Positions 22,160-30,818 of a stretch of 33,441 nt of DNA are shown here, one piece after another. Position 1 is the stretch's first letter, and every line of letters begins with the position of its first letter. Source of the stretch: a virus; IMG/VR virus record IMGVR_UViG_3300010379_000025, positions 1-33,441 of that record; one strand, given 5' to 3'. A program made the translations under genes and the position numbers. The notes beneath the pieces are model-generated. The model was not told the origin of the DNA. It ran no database searches and saw nothing but the letters and a program-made list of their open reading frames with translations.

Positions 22160-22705
22160 ATGGTCTCCTCCGGATTCGCGGTCGCCCTGCTCGAGCTGAC
22201 TGGAGACAAGCAGCTCGGGCGGAAGCTCGCGAAGGTGTCCCGGGAAGTCCAGACGAAAGTCTGCCGGCCGGCCGTGCACGCCATGCTGAAGACGATCGAG
22301 CGGGCGGCCAAAGCCGGCTGCCCGCGGCGCGAGATCAAGCGGACAATCCGCTCGCGATTTAAGAAGCCGCGCCGGGCGGGCGACGTGGACGCCAAGGTCG
22401 GGGCGGGCGTCGGGGGCGGCAAGAAAAAGAAGGACCGCGGTCGGGAAAAGGGGCACGGCGTCGGCATCTCCGCCCGCAACGTGCACTGGGAAATCCTCGG
22501 CACCAAACAGCGGTTCACCGGGACATCGACGCGCGTCAGCGGACACCGCGGCGAGCGCGTAAAAACCAAAGGCGCGGTGCAAAACCGGGGCCGCATGCCG
22601 CGGATGTGGTCACTGAAAGAGGCGGCCGAAGGCGCGTGGCCCGCAGCGCTCGGGGCGGCCCGGGTCGAGGCGCTCGAGCGGCTCTCGGAAATATCAGCGG
22701 GGTAA
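22160..22705 (+). CDS. HK97 gp10-like tail component
   Basis: 181 aa from ATG 22160. The pattern is that of HK97 gp10-like proteins: LTGDKQLGRKLAKVSREVQT, then VCRPAVHAMLKTIERAAK near the N-terminus, NVHWEILGTKQRF in the middle, and a final PRMWSLKEAAEGAWPAALGA. A basic Gly/Lys-rich insert lies at residues 73-100. This family takes part in joining tail and head and follows the adaptor gene in many siphoviruses. Confidence 0.75.
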   Translation: MVSSGFAVALLELTGDKQLGRKLAKVSREVQTKVCRPAVHAMLKTIERAAKAGCPRREIKRTIRSRFKKPRRAGDVDAKVGAGVGGGKKKKDRGREKGHGVGISARNVHWEILGTKQRFTGTSTRVSGHRGERVKTKGAVQNRGRMPRMWSLKEAAEGAWPAALGAARVEALERLSEISAG

Positions 22706-22708
22706 CCG

Positions 22709-23119
22709 GTGCTCGATGGCTTGTGCACGCTCCTGCGAGGGCAGTCCTTCGCCGGCGTGAAGGGCGCATATGCGGTCAACGCGTCCGAAGACTCGCCGCG
22801 TCCGCAGATTCTCGTTTCGAGGTCGGGCGGCGACGGGAACGATTGCTTCGACCCGAACGATGGCAGCCTGATCAACACCGAGGCCGATTTCGTCGTCCGT
22901 GACACCAACGCCATTCGCTGCGGGGCGATCGCCGACGCAGTCGTCGCGTTTCTGAGGGATTGTTGGCCCGTCGAAATCACTTGTGTCTCGGGCAACCGCG
23001 AGATTGTCTGGGTATCCTGCACGGAGCCCGTCGACGACGGGCAGTCCGCGACGGACGGCAGCGACAAGTGGGACATCACGAGCACCTTTGCGGCGACCAT
23101 CCAACACACACCCGCTTGA
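22709..23119 (+). CDS. Putative tail completion/terminator protein
   Basis: 136 aa from GTG 22709, 3 nt after the gp10-like stop, with AGCGGGG upstream. It is a small alpha/beta protein (MLDGLCTLLRGQSFAGVKGA, then IADAVVAFLRDCWPVEITCV, ending SDKWDITSTFAATIQHTP). Its size, its order between the gp10-like and tail tube genes, and the terminal beta strands fit a tail completion protein. No family motif is decisive. Confidence 0.6.
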   Translation: MLDGLCTLLRGQSFAGVKGAYAVNASEDSPRPQILVSRSGGDGNDCFDPNDGSLINTEADFVVRDTNAIRCGAIADAVVAFLRDCWPVEITCVSGNREIVWVSCTEPVDDGQSATDGSDKWDITSTFAATIQHTPA

Positions 23120-23155
23120 TGAGGAGCGCGGCACGACTCGCCGCGGCATAAAAAG

Positions 23156-23587
23156 ATGGAGAAGAAACCGGTTGCCGGCGTGGTGTTGCAGGGAGGCGTC
23201 GCGACCGTGTTTACGGCAATCGCCCAGGTGATCGAGGCCAGCGAGAGCGATCGCGGCGGCGAGACGTTCGAGAGCACATCCTTTGATTCGCCCGTCGACA
23301 GCAACGGCAACGTCGGCAAGGAGACGGCCTACAACGGGATCCTCAATCCCGGCAAGGCGTCGTTCATGATTTTCTTCGATCCGACGCTCGCCGGACATAT
23401 CGCCTTACTCGCCGCGGCCACGACCTTTTTCAACTGGAAGATCGTGTTTCCCGCCAGCGGCGGAGCCTGCTGCATCTTCGATTCGTGCGTGGCCAAGTTC
23501 GGCCGCGACTACAAGATGGGCGACGGCCTCAAGATGAGCGTCGATCTGACGCTGACGGGGCTCGTCACCGACGTCGGTCCATTCTGA
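23156..23587 (+). CDS. Major tail (tube) protein
   Basis: 143 aa from ATG 23156. The pattern is typical of siphovirus tube proteins: a strand-rich N-terminus, ETFESTSFDSPVDSNGNVGK, then ILNPGKASFMIFFDP and a final strand pair DGLKMSVDLTLTGLVTDVG. The protein polymerises around the tape measure to form the tail tube. The position, two genes upstream of the chaperone pair, is standard. Confidence 0.82.
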   Translation: MEKKPVAGVVLQGGVATVFTAIAQVIEASESDRGGETFESTSFDSPVDSNGNVGKETAYNGILNPGKASFMIFFDPTLAGHIALLAAATTFFNWKIVFPASGGACCIFDSCVAKFGRDYKMGDGLKMSVDLTLTGLVTDVGPF

Positions 23588-23595
23588 GTCGAGCG

Positions 23596-23645
23596 AGGGG
23601 ACGTCAGTCCCCTGAGTGGCTAGTGGCTGGTGGTCAGTGGCTAGA
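23596..23645. repeat. Family D plus family C repeat
   Basis: GGGGACGTCAGTCCCC hairpin followed by TGGCTAGTGGCTGGTGG. It fills the gap after the tail tube gene. Confidence 0.7.
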
Positions 23646-23659
23646 AAAACGGGAAATCT

Positions 23660-24022
23660 ATGAAAGCGCGACTACACTTCGATTCGTTCGGGCATGTGTG
23701 CAACCTGCCGCAGGCGGCCCGCGAGGAGCATTTTAAGCGGAGCGGCGTGGCCCATCATGCGAAGCTGCCGGCCGGGACGATCATCGACCATCCGGACGCC
23801 TGGCAGCTCGTGCGGAACGGGCATGCCGAGCCGGCTGACGAGGAATGCAGAATCGCGGCCGCGATGACGCAGGCCGAAATGGACGCGGCCAAGGCCCGCT
23901 ACCAGCGGATCGCCGTCGGCCGCGGCACGGGCCTCAAAAAATACGATGCGCCGCCGCCGGCCGCCGAAGTCCAATCGATGGCCGACGCCGCAGTCCAATC
24001 GATGGCCGCCGCCGCAGTCTGA
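23660..24022 (+). CDS. Small hypothetical tail-region protein
   Basis: 120 aa from ATG 23660. Residues 1-85 form a small domain (MKARLHFDSFGHVCNLPQAA, ending near RIAVGRGTGLKKYD). The C-terminus has a short duplication, AVQSMADA and AVQSMAAA. Unrecognised. It sits between the tail tube and chaperone genes, where small accessory proteins are common. Confidence 0.55.
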   Translation: MKARLHFDSFGHVCNLPQAAREEHFKRSGVAHHAKLPAGTIIDHPDAWQLVRNGHAEPADEECRIAAAMTQAEMDAAKARYQRIAVGRGTGLKKYDAPPPAAEVQSMADAAVQSMAAAAV

Positions 24023-24044
24023 CCTCTCGCCGGAGTCTTCAAAG

Positions 24045-24120
24045 ACCTTGTGCTCCTTGTGCTCTTTGTGGCTTCAAAAGAAGTTCGAAACCATAAAGGA
24101 TACGACGGACACAAAGAAAA
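24045..24120. repeat. Family B dispersed repeat, copy 8
   Basis: TTGTGCTCCTTGTGCTCTTT at the left, CCATAAAGGATACGACGGAC at the right. It ends 14 nt before the chaperone start. Confidence 0.75.
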
Positions 24121-24133
24121 CCGAGGGTAAAGC

Positions 24134-24535
24134 ATGATGGTGCTGAAGCGGGATGAGATTCTCAAAGTTCGGCCGCGGGTGGTCGAGCCCGTCCCGGTAC
24201 CCGAGTGGGGCGGCGATGTGCTCGTGCAATCCATGACGCCGTCCGAGGCGGCGAAATTCGAGGCGCGGCTGCTCGATCGCGAGGGCGAAATCATCCCTCA
24301 CATGCTGATGAGCTATAACGAGCGGCTGTGCATTGAAACCGTCGTCGACGAGCACGGGCAGCGGGAGCTCAAGGACTCCGATCTGCCCACCCTGATGAAA
24401 GACAACAATGCGGCCGCCGTGCGACGGGTCGCCGACAAGGCCTGCGAACTGGCTGGCCTCGACAAGAAGCGCAACCGCAAGCAGGTGGGCGACCTCTCGG
24501 GAAACTGCGACACGCCACGCGCCTCCGCTGGTTGA
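24134..24535 (+). CDS. Tail assembly chaperone, short form (gpG-like)
   Basis: 133 aa from ATG 24134 (a second ATG follows). The N-terminal pattern LKRDEILKVRPRVVEPVPVP and EWGGDVLVQSMTPSEAAKFE is typical of tail assembly chaperones placed just before the tape measure. Such proteins bind the tape measure during tail assembly and are not kept in the virion. The last nine codons follow a GGGAAAC slippery site. A -1 shift there would fuse residues 1-124 to the next ORF and give a 233-aa long form, as in lambda G/GT. Confidence 0.8.
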   Translation: MMVLKRDEILKVRPRVVEPVPVPEWGGDVLVQSMTPSEAAKFEARLLDREGEIIPHMLMSYNERLCIETVVDEHGQRELKDSDLPTLMKDNNAAAVRRVADKACELAGLDKKRNRKQVGDLSGNCDTPRASAG

Positions 24536-24549
24536 TGAGGTGCGTGGCG
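24499..24549 (+). promoter_or_regulatory. Programmed -1 ribosomal frameshift signal
   Basis: GGGAAAC (24499-24505) is phased as G-GGA-AAC in the upstream frame, the canonical X-XXY-YYZ form and one base from the lambda G/GT site. Seven bases later, 24513-24525 pairs with 24537-24549 (13 pairs, one G-U, 11-nt loop). The -1 frame is open from the slip site into the downstream ORF. Confidence 0.85.
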
Positions 24550-24834
24550 ATCCCGGCCGGGCGCTTTGACTGGGACGTCTACGTCGACGAACTGGGGGCC
24601 GAGCGGATCGCCGAGCTGGAGGCGCTGTGGGCCGTCGAGCCGTGGGGCGACGAACGGGCCGATCGCCGGGCCGAGGCCCACACCCGCATTCTCGCCGCCG
24701 CGTTCGGCAACTCCACGCCCATCGACGACTGCCTGTTCGACTATCTCGAGCTCCGCGACGCGGAGGAAGAGACCGACCCGGAGACGAGCGCAGCGATCGT
24801 CCGGGGCGTGCTGCACGGGGCGCAGGAACAGTAA
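24532..24834 (+). CDS. Tail assembly chaperone, frameshift extension (gpT-like)
   Basis: 100 aa if read from TTG 24532 or ATG 24535, which overlap the upstream stop. It lies in the -1 frame relative to the gpG-like gene, and the slip adds LRHATRLRW before its first Met. The domain is acidic and helical (FDWDVYVDELGAERIAELEA, RAEAHTRILAAAFG), consistent with the C-terminal part of a long-form chaperone. It is more likely made as a fusion than independently, as no Shine-Dalgarno is evident. Confidence 0.75.
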   Translation: MMRCVAIPAGRFDWDVYVDELGAERIAELEALWAVEPWGDERADRRAEAHTRILAAAFGNSTPIDDCLFDYLELRDAEEETDPETSAAIVRGVLHGAQEQ

Positions 24835-25022
24835 GCACGAAATCCTAATGACGAAGGAAGCAGGAAGCTCGAAGCACGAATGACGAAGGAAGCACGAAGC
24901 ACGAATGACTAAACAGTGCCAGCGTCTTTGAAGACAGCGCGCCGGCTCCGTTTCGGGCTTAGGGCATTAGGCGGGTACCCGCGCTCCGTGGGTGCCTTCG
25001 TCATTCGGATTTCGTGCTTTTC
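24834..25022. repeat. Family A dispersed repeat, copy 8
   Basis: AAGCACGAAATCC is adjacent to the chaperone stop. The left arm carries a partial tandem duplication (GAAGCACGAATGAC units), and the right half is nearly identical to that of copy 6. It ends 6 nt before the tape-measure ATG. Confidence 0.85.
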
Positions 25023-25027
25023 CCCAT

Positions 25028-26683
25028 ATGGCTGCCATCGGTGATTTAGTCGCCAATCTCAGGGCCAACGCGGCCCCGATGATCGCCGGCCTCGAGGCGG
25101 CGAAGGGGGGCGTTTCGCGGTTTGCCTCGTTCACCCGCTCGGCCCTCGCGCCGGTCGCCGGCGCGTTTGCCGGCGCTTTCACGGTCAGCGGCATGCTCCG
25201 GGCGGCCGGGGAACAGGCCAAAGCCCAAAAGATGCTGGCCAGCCAGGTGGCCGGGACGGGCGAGGCCGCCGGCCTGACCACGGGGCAGATGATCGAATTC
25301 GCCCAGAGCCTGCAGAAGACGACCAATTTCTCGGCTGCGGCGACCGAAGGGGCCATGTCGCTGTTGACCACCTTCCGCAACGTGAAGGGGGATCAGTTCA
25401 AGGGGGAGATTAAAGAGGCGCAGAACCTGTCGACCGTGCTGGGCGTCGATCTCACCAGCGCCACGCGGCTGGTCGGCAAAGCGCTCAACGATCCGGTCAA
25501 CAGTCTGAAATTGCTGCGGAAGGCGGGCGTGCAGTTCACGGCCGAGCAGCAGCAGCAGATTCAGGCGATGCAGGCGGCCGGCAATATGGCCGGCGCGCAG
25601 CAGATTATCTTGAGCCAGCTCGAGGGGAGCTTCGGCGGCGCGGCCGAGAACATGGCGTCACCCATGACGCAGCTCAGCCATGTGATCGAAGACGTTTCGG
25701 CCTCGCTTGGCTCGATCCTGGGGCCCGGCATCAAAGTCGTGGCGCAGACGATGGCCGAGATGCTCGGGCCGCTCGACGAGGCGCGAGGTTCGCTGCAGGC
25801 CTTCGGCAAGCTGATCGCGTCGTTTATTGGGGCGATCTTCAAGCCGTTTGGGACGGCCATTGCGCAGACGGCCCAGTTGCTGATGGGCATGTGGGCCGGT
25901 GGCTCGGTCTCGGCGGCGGACTTTGGCAACGTGGCCAAACTGGCCATGGACAACATGACACTGGGCATGATGGACCTGCTGCCCAACGGGGAAAAAGTGT
26001 TCACCGCGATCGGCGTGTACGGCGCGGCGACCTGGGAGGCGATCTCCACCAGCCTGGCGTCGCTGTGGGAGAACGTGAAGAGCGTCTGGACGTCGATGGT
26101 CGACCTGGCCAAAGCCGTCGGCGGCGCCATCTACGCGGCGTTCCAGGCCGCGTGGAACATGGAGGATCCGATCGAGGCGGCGAAAAAGGCGTTCGCCGAC
26201 GGCATGAAGCAGATGCGGGAGACGAACTTCCAGAACCCGCTCACGGCCGGGATGGACAAGTTCAACGACACGGTCCGCGACGCGACGCAGGGCCTGGCCG
26301 AGCAAGGCGGTCTGAAAAATGTGTTGACGATCGACCGCGACAAGCTGAAGCGGGACGTCAAAGCGACGATCGACGGGCTCCCGAAATTGCCCGGCATCAC
26401 GGTGCCCGATTTCAAGAAGCACGCTCCGATCGACGCGGGCACGGGGGGCAAGCCGGGAAAAGAGAAAAAGGCGCACGCCGAAAGGCAGGAGAAGCTGGAG
26501 GCGTTCGAGGCCAATTCGAAAGAAGCCCTCGAGGCGCTGGCCCAAGCAGCGCGGGGCGACTTGGGCGACACGGCTGAACGGACCGCCGCGGCCGCGGAGC
26601 GGACGGCCGACGCGACCGAGCGCTCGGCCGACGTGGCCGAAGACGGCGACGACGGCGACAACTACGACGGTCTACCGGGTTGA
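25028..26683 (+). CDS. Tail tape measure protein
   Basis: 551 aa from ATG 25028; an earlier ATG (24992) lies in the family A repeat. The protein is long, helical and Ala/Met-rich: AIGDLVANLRANAAPMIAGL at the start, the conserved region SLLTTFRNVKGD and ARLVGKALNDP-like segment near 130-170, several hydrophobic stretches at about 250-300, and a charged coiled coil with AERTAAAAERTADATERSAD at the end. It sets tail length and guides tube assembly; about 1.5 angstrom per residue implies a tail near 80 nm. It is comparatively short for the family. Confidence 0.85.
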   Translation: MAAIGDLVANLRANAAPMIAGLEAAKGGVSRFASFTRSALAPVAGAFAGAFTVSGMLRAAGEQAKAQKMLASQVAGTGEAAGLTTGQMIEFAQSLQKTTNFSAAATEGAMSLLTTFRNVKGDQFKGEIKEAQNLSTVLGVDLTSATRLVGKALNDPVNSLKLLRKAGVQFTAEQQQQIQAMQAAGNMAGAQQIILSQLEGSFGGAAENMASPMTQLSHVIEDVSASLGSILGPGIKVVAQTMAEMLGPLDEARGSLQAFGKLIASFIGAIFKPFGTAIAQTAQLLMGMWAGGSVSAADFGNVAKLAMDNMTLGMMDLLPNGEKVFTAIGVYGAATWEAISTSLASLWENVKSVWTSMVDLAKAVGGAIYAAFQAAWNMEDPIEAAKKAFADGMKQMRETNFQNPLTAGMDKFNDTVRDATQGLAEQGGLKNVLTIDRDKLKRDVKATIDGLPKLPGITVPDFKKHAPIDAGTGGKPGKEKKAHAERQEKLEAFEANSKEALEALAQAARGDLGDTAERTAAAAERTADATERSADVAEDGDDGDNYDGLPG

Positions 26684-26686
26684 AAC

Positions 26687-27622
26687 ATGAGCGTCGCTGA
26701 AGTTCACGAAGTGTTTGAGGACGAGGGTGAGCTCGTCTTTTCGTTCACGCCGGAAGACACGTCCGCGCGATGTTTCCGCGTCCGCTGCACGAGCCGGACC
26801 GACGGGCCGGCCGTGCTGGCCGCGTCGGGCCTGTTACCGCTGCCCGGCATGTCGCACCCCACCCTGCCCCACATCGCCCGCAAGGCCAAAGCCAAGCGGA
26901 TCGACAAAAGCCCGTATCACTGGTGGTGGAACGTCGACTACAGCGACGCGCCGATCAAGGAGCCGCAGGATCCCAACCCGCTCAACCGGCCGGCCGTGAT
27001 CACGGGCAACGCGCGGCAATACAGCCGGCACACGCTCATCGATCGCGACCAGAACGCGATCATCAATGCGGCCGGCGACCTGTTCGACCCGATCGAGATG
27101 GACGACGCCCGCTGGACGATCAAGGTCAAGAAAAACATCCCGTACAACGCGGTCCCCTCGATCCCGAACGACGTGATCAATCAGGACCCGTTTTCCATCT
27201 CGCAGATCGGCCTCTCGGTCGACCAGGAAACGCTGAAGATCTCGGAGCAGGAGATCGACGACCTGAAGACTGAGCTGGTGGTCATCGCCGGCGTCTTTTC
27301 GGCCATCACCTATCGCGCGTACGGATTTTCGTTGGCGTACCGCGAGGAGGGCTGGGCGTACAAAACACCGCAGCGCGGGTTCCGCGCGCTCAACGTCGGT
27401 TCGAACCCGCTGGTCAGTATCACTGTCGGCATGCTGTATTACATCAAGATTCTCGACGCCAATAATCTCGCCGTGCTGGCGCACAAGCCGCAATACCTCA
27501 ATGATGACGGCTCTGAACTGTTCCCGGCCCCCACCGCGGTCAACCCCGATTTGATCGTTTACAAGCAGGTCAATCTCTACACCGATTACGATTTTTCGAC
27601 GCTGACGCCCTATTGCTCATAA
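26687..27622 (+). CDS. Tail-tip region protein, unknown
   Basis: 311 aa from ATG 26687, 3 nt after the tape-measure stop, so probably coupled. The protein is alpha/beta with a Trp-rich spot YHWWWNVDYSD and a central SISQIGLSVDQETLKISEQE. No named family recognised. Directly downstream of the tape measure, distal-tail or tip proteins are the rule, so that role is inferred from gene order. Confidence 0.6.
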   Translation: MSVAEVHEVFEDEGELVFSFTPEDTSARCFRVRCTSRTDGPAVLAASGLLPLPGMSHPTLPHIARKAKAKRIDKSPYHWWWNVDYSDAPIKEPQDPNPLNRPAVITGNARQYSRHTLIDRDQNAIINAAGDLFDPIEMDDARWTIKVKKNIPYNAVPSIPNDVINQDPFSISQIGLSVDQETLKISEQEIDDLKTELVVIAGVFSAITYRAYGFSLAYREEGWAYKTPQRGFRALNVGSNPLVSITVGMLYYIKILDANNLAVLAHKPQYLNDDGSELFPAPTAVNPDLIVYKQVNLYTDYDFSTLTPYCS

Positions 27623-27634
27623 AGGAGCGGGACC

Positions 27635-27982
27635 GTGCCGCACGGTACGCGACTCTCGCCGCGCGCGAAGGCCGACCTCGACACGGCCATTCTCCGCGAT
27701 CGCGAGCGGCTGACCGGAAACAACGGTGAGTCCGCTGAGGGAGGAGCCGCTGCCCACCAGGGCTCTTTGCTGGGCAAGACGCAGGCGGCGATCGCTCCCG
27801 GCAGCTTCGGGCCGGTCAACTTTTGGACCGGACCCAAAGGCAACGAGACTGACTCGGGGATCACGGTTCAGGTCTACCTCCGGGCCAATTTCGCCAGCCA
27901 GTCGATCGGCACGCAGAAGTTCGTGATCTTCGAGTCGATCGACCGGGGCTACGAGATTACGGTGGCCAACCCGTGCGGATGA
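27635..27982 (+). CDS. Small tail-tip region protein
   Basis: 115 aa from GTG 27635, with the strong site AAAGGAGCGGG upstream. The C-terminal half is beta-rich (SGITVQVYLRANFASQSIGT, FVIFESIDRGYEITVANPCG). Unrecognised. It is translated between the tail-tip protein and the fibre, so a minor tail component is likely. Confidence 0.55.
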   Translation: MPHGTRLSPRAKADLDTAILRDRERLTGNNGESAEGGAAAHQGSLLGKTQAAIAPGSFGPVNFWTGPKGNETDSGITVQVYLRANFASQSIGTQKFVIFESIDRGYEITVANPCG

Positions 27983-27992
27983 GGAGGGGCGG

Positions 27993-30818
27993 ATGCTCGT
28001 CGCCTTCATGTGGCAGGCCTGCTGCTGCGGCGTGCTCAAGTTCTGGTGGTTTAACCTGGTTTACCTGCTCGCCGATCGGGTGACGTACTACGACAACACC
28101 CAGCTCGCCAACTCGCTGGCCAATTCGCTCCCCGGCAACGGCGGCTCGTTCGACCTGAGCCCGACCGATGACACGCTGGCCGCCGTCGGCGACGTGCAGG
28201 GGAGCGGCTCCAGCCTGGGCTACCAGCAGCAGCTGTTTGTCTATCCGGCGATCGACCTGGTTCCGAACCAGGACCCGACCGTGACGGGGACGCCGCCCCT
28301 CTATTCGTTCGCGGGGCTTTATAACCCGGCCGCCGCCTCGCCCTTCAACGTCGAGCTGCAGCAATACGCGACCGTCGCGGCGCTCCCCGACGGCGGCTAT
28401 CTCGCCGGCCTGGTGCACAAGTTCTGGACGAACAGCCCCATGGGCAGCTCGCCGTTCCACCTCCTCTGGGAAGTGCAACAGATCACGACCGAGACCACGC
28501 GCGAGGTGCAGACGGTCGCGATTTCCGGCACGCCGACGGGCGGAACGTATACGCTGACCTGGATCGATCCGAAGACGAGCCTGCCGTCGACGACGGCCCC
28601 GATCAATTACGACGCGCCGCAGGACCAGGTCCAAAACGCGCTGCTCGGCCTGACCGGCATTAACGCGGTCGGCGTGGCCACGACGGGGACTGCTCCCAAT
28701 TTTACCCACGCGATCACGTTCAACGGCGTCGCGGGCCCGGTCGCCCTGCTGACTGATGTCAGTTCGCTCGTGGGCGGCTCGATCGCCATTGCTCGGCGGA
28801 CCGCGGGACGGTCGGGCAGCACACACAATACGGTCTGCACGATCGATCCCTTTGGCCAGCAGACATACGCCGTGCTGGCCAATATCACTGTCAACGGTGG
28901 CAGCGGGCTGACCCAGGCCGAAATCAATTCCAACTTGCCCACGATCGAGAGCAATCTGTCGGCCGTCAATCAGGACGGCACGCTCTTCTGGCCCAATAGC
29001 CGCTTTCAACCCGCCGCCGAGGTGCAACTCGTCAGCTGCGCTCCCTCACCCGCGACGGCGGGAACCTACACGATTACCACGCAATTTGGCACCACGGCTG
29101 CGCTGCCCTTCAGCGCCAGCCCGGCCCAAATTCAAGCCGCGCTCCGACTGCTGGCGGGACTGAGCCAGGTCACCGTCGCGTCGGAGTACGCTTTCGGCTA
29201 TGGGCAGTATTCTTTCTCGATCACGTTCAATTATCTGGCCGGACCGCTGACGCTCGTCACGATCGGCAACTCGACGACGGGCGGAACATTCACGGTCAGC
29301 CGCACGCAATCGAATCCCGGCGTCGCCGGCGTTCCCCCCGGCTATTGGAAGGTGACGGGCAGCTCCTCCGCGCACGTCGACCTGCTGGCCGAGCCGACCT
29401 GGTGCGAGTGCCTGCCGAACGGTGCGCTCGTCGCGTCGGGCGCGGGGTTCGATGCGACCGGCAATACGCTGCTCGTCGACACGGGATCCGGCCCGGCGTT
29501 CGGCGGGAAAGCCCAGGGCATCACCTTTCATTCCGCCGGCTGCGTCGACGACTCCGATTTCATTTACTGCACCGGCCAGACGTCAAGTCCGCCGACGCTG
29601 TATCGAATTCAGATCGGCGGCGCGCCGATCAGCGGCAGCTTCACGATCACCGTCAATGGCCACACGACGACGTCGCTGGCGTTTAACGCGAGTCAGGCGG
29701 ACGTGCAGTCAGCACTGCAGGCGCTCCCCGGCCTGGCGACCGCGACGGTCTTTTGGTCCGGCACGTCCAACGTTACGAACATTCTCAAGTTTCCCGGGCA
29801 AGTTTTTCAGGCGGCGCCGGGCCTTACCAGTCAAATGCTGATTAAGCCGGCCCTGTCGTACAGCGTGACGGGATCGGGCGACGGAAGGTTGGCTGTGCAG
29901 CGTGTCGGGATTTCCGGATCGCCGACAGCCGGCAGCTATACGATCTCCTGGGTGAACGCCAGCAGCGTGACGCTGACGACGGCGCCGATAGCCTGGAACG
30001 CAGCGCAGGCCGACGTGCAATCTGCTCTCAGGGCGTTGGCCGGCCTTGGCAGCGTCACTGTCTTCACCACCGGCACGACGCCGAACTTCACTCATACGAT
30101 CACGTTCAGCGGTGTTCCTGCTCCCGTCGCACTTGCCACCGTCAATAGCTCTCTGACGGGAGGAAGTGTCGCCGTACAGAACGCGGGAAACGCGGTGACC
30201 GAGACACAGGTCATTTCGGCCGCGACGGGCGGATTGGACTACCAAGGCGCCACGGGCGGCACTTATGTGCTTTCGTTCAACGGGCAAAGCACGACACCGA
30301 TCGCCTACAACGCCTCCCAGTCAGACATTCAAGCCGCGATTCAGGCGCTGCCGGGACTCAGCACGCTGACCGTTTCCGGACACATCAACGGCGGAAATGG
30401 CAGCTATACAATTAGCTTCACCGGCATCGCTGGTCCGCAGAACTCCTGGTCCGTCGCCGACAATCAAACGACCGGACCTCCCTACATCTTCATCAATCAA
30501 TTCACCTCCACCGACCAGCTGATCAAGCTCGACGACAGCTTTCACGTGCAGTGGATCGCCGATTTTACGCCCTATTCGATCGCCGGCCTGATGGTGCAGG
30601 GCGATACGATCTACGTTTTTGAAAACGTGGGGAACCAGCCCAATTCGATCAGCATCACCGAATTCGATCCGGGGACCGGGCAGCGCATGAAGACGCTGCC
30701 CGTCCCGCCGTCGCCGTTCGCCGTCGCGCCCTATCTATCACTCAGTCTGGTCAACCAGGTGAGCGGGTCGGGCCAACGCGGGCCGCTCTCGGCCGACGGA
30801 CGACCGGCGATTGCCTGA
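27993..30818 (+). CDS. Large tail fibre/receptor-binding candidate with five internal repeats
   Basis: 941 aa from ATG 27993 with GAGGAGGGG upstream. It has a short hydrophobic, Cys-rich N-terminus (QACCCGV). Five copies of an 80-95-residue domain start near residues 174, 343, 536, 634 and 737. Each has a G-[ST]-Y-T-L/I strand, a segment like AYNASQSDIQAAIQALPGL, a beta stretch, then TITFSGV-like strands. I recognise this module from planctomycete surface proteins and phage fibres. The last 120 residues look like propeller-type strands (DTIYVFENVGNQPNSISITE). Host-surface adhesion is inferred from size, repeats and position at the end of the tail module. Confidence 0.72.
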   Translation: MLVAFMWQACCCGVLKFWWFNLVYLLADRVTYYDNTQLANSLANSLPGNGGSFDLSPTDDTLAAVGDVQGSGSSLGYQQQLFVYPAIDLVPNQDPTVTGTPPLYSFAGLYNPAAASPFNVELQQYATVAALPDGGYLAGLVHKFWTNSPMGSSPFHLLWEVQQITTETTREVQTVAISGTPTGGTYTLTWIDPKTSLPSTTAPINYDAPQDQVQNALLGLTGINAVGVATTGTAPNFTHAITFNGVAGPVALLTDVSSLVGGSIAIARRTAGRSGSTHNTVCTIDPFGQQTYAVLANITVNGGSGLTQAEINSNLPTIESNLSAVNQDGTLFWPNSRFQPAAEVQLVSCAPSPATAGTYTITTQFGTTAALPFSASPAQIQAALRLLAGLSQVTVASEYAFGYGQYSFSITFNYLAGPLTLVTIGNSTTGGTFTVSRTQSNPGVAGVPPGYWKVTGSSSAHVDLLAEPTWCECLPNGALVASGAGFDATGNTLLVDTGSGPAFGGKAQGITFHSAGCVDDSDFIYCTGQTSSPPTLYRIQIGGAPISGSFTITVNGHTTTSLAFNASQADVQSALQALPGLATATVFWSGTSNVTNILKFPGQVFQAAPGLTSQMLIKPALSYSVTGSGDGRLAVQRVGISGSPTAGSYTISWVNASSVTLTTAPIAWNAAQADVQSALRALAGLGSVTVFTTGTTPNFTHTITFSGVPAPVALATVNSSLTGGSVAVQNAGNAVTETQVISAATGGLDYQGATGGTYVLSFNGQSTTPIAYNASQSDIQAAIQALPGLSTLTVSGHINGGNGSYTISFTGIAGPQNSWSVADNQTTGPPYIFINQFTSTDQLIKLDDSFHVQWIADFTPYSIAGLMVQGDTIYVFENVGNQPNSISITEFDPGTGQRMKTLPVPPSPFAVAPYLSLSLVNQVSGSGQRGPLSADGRPAIA

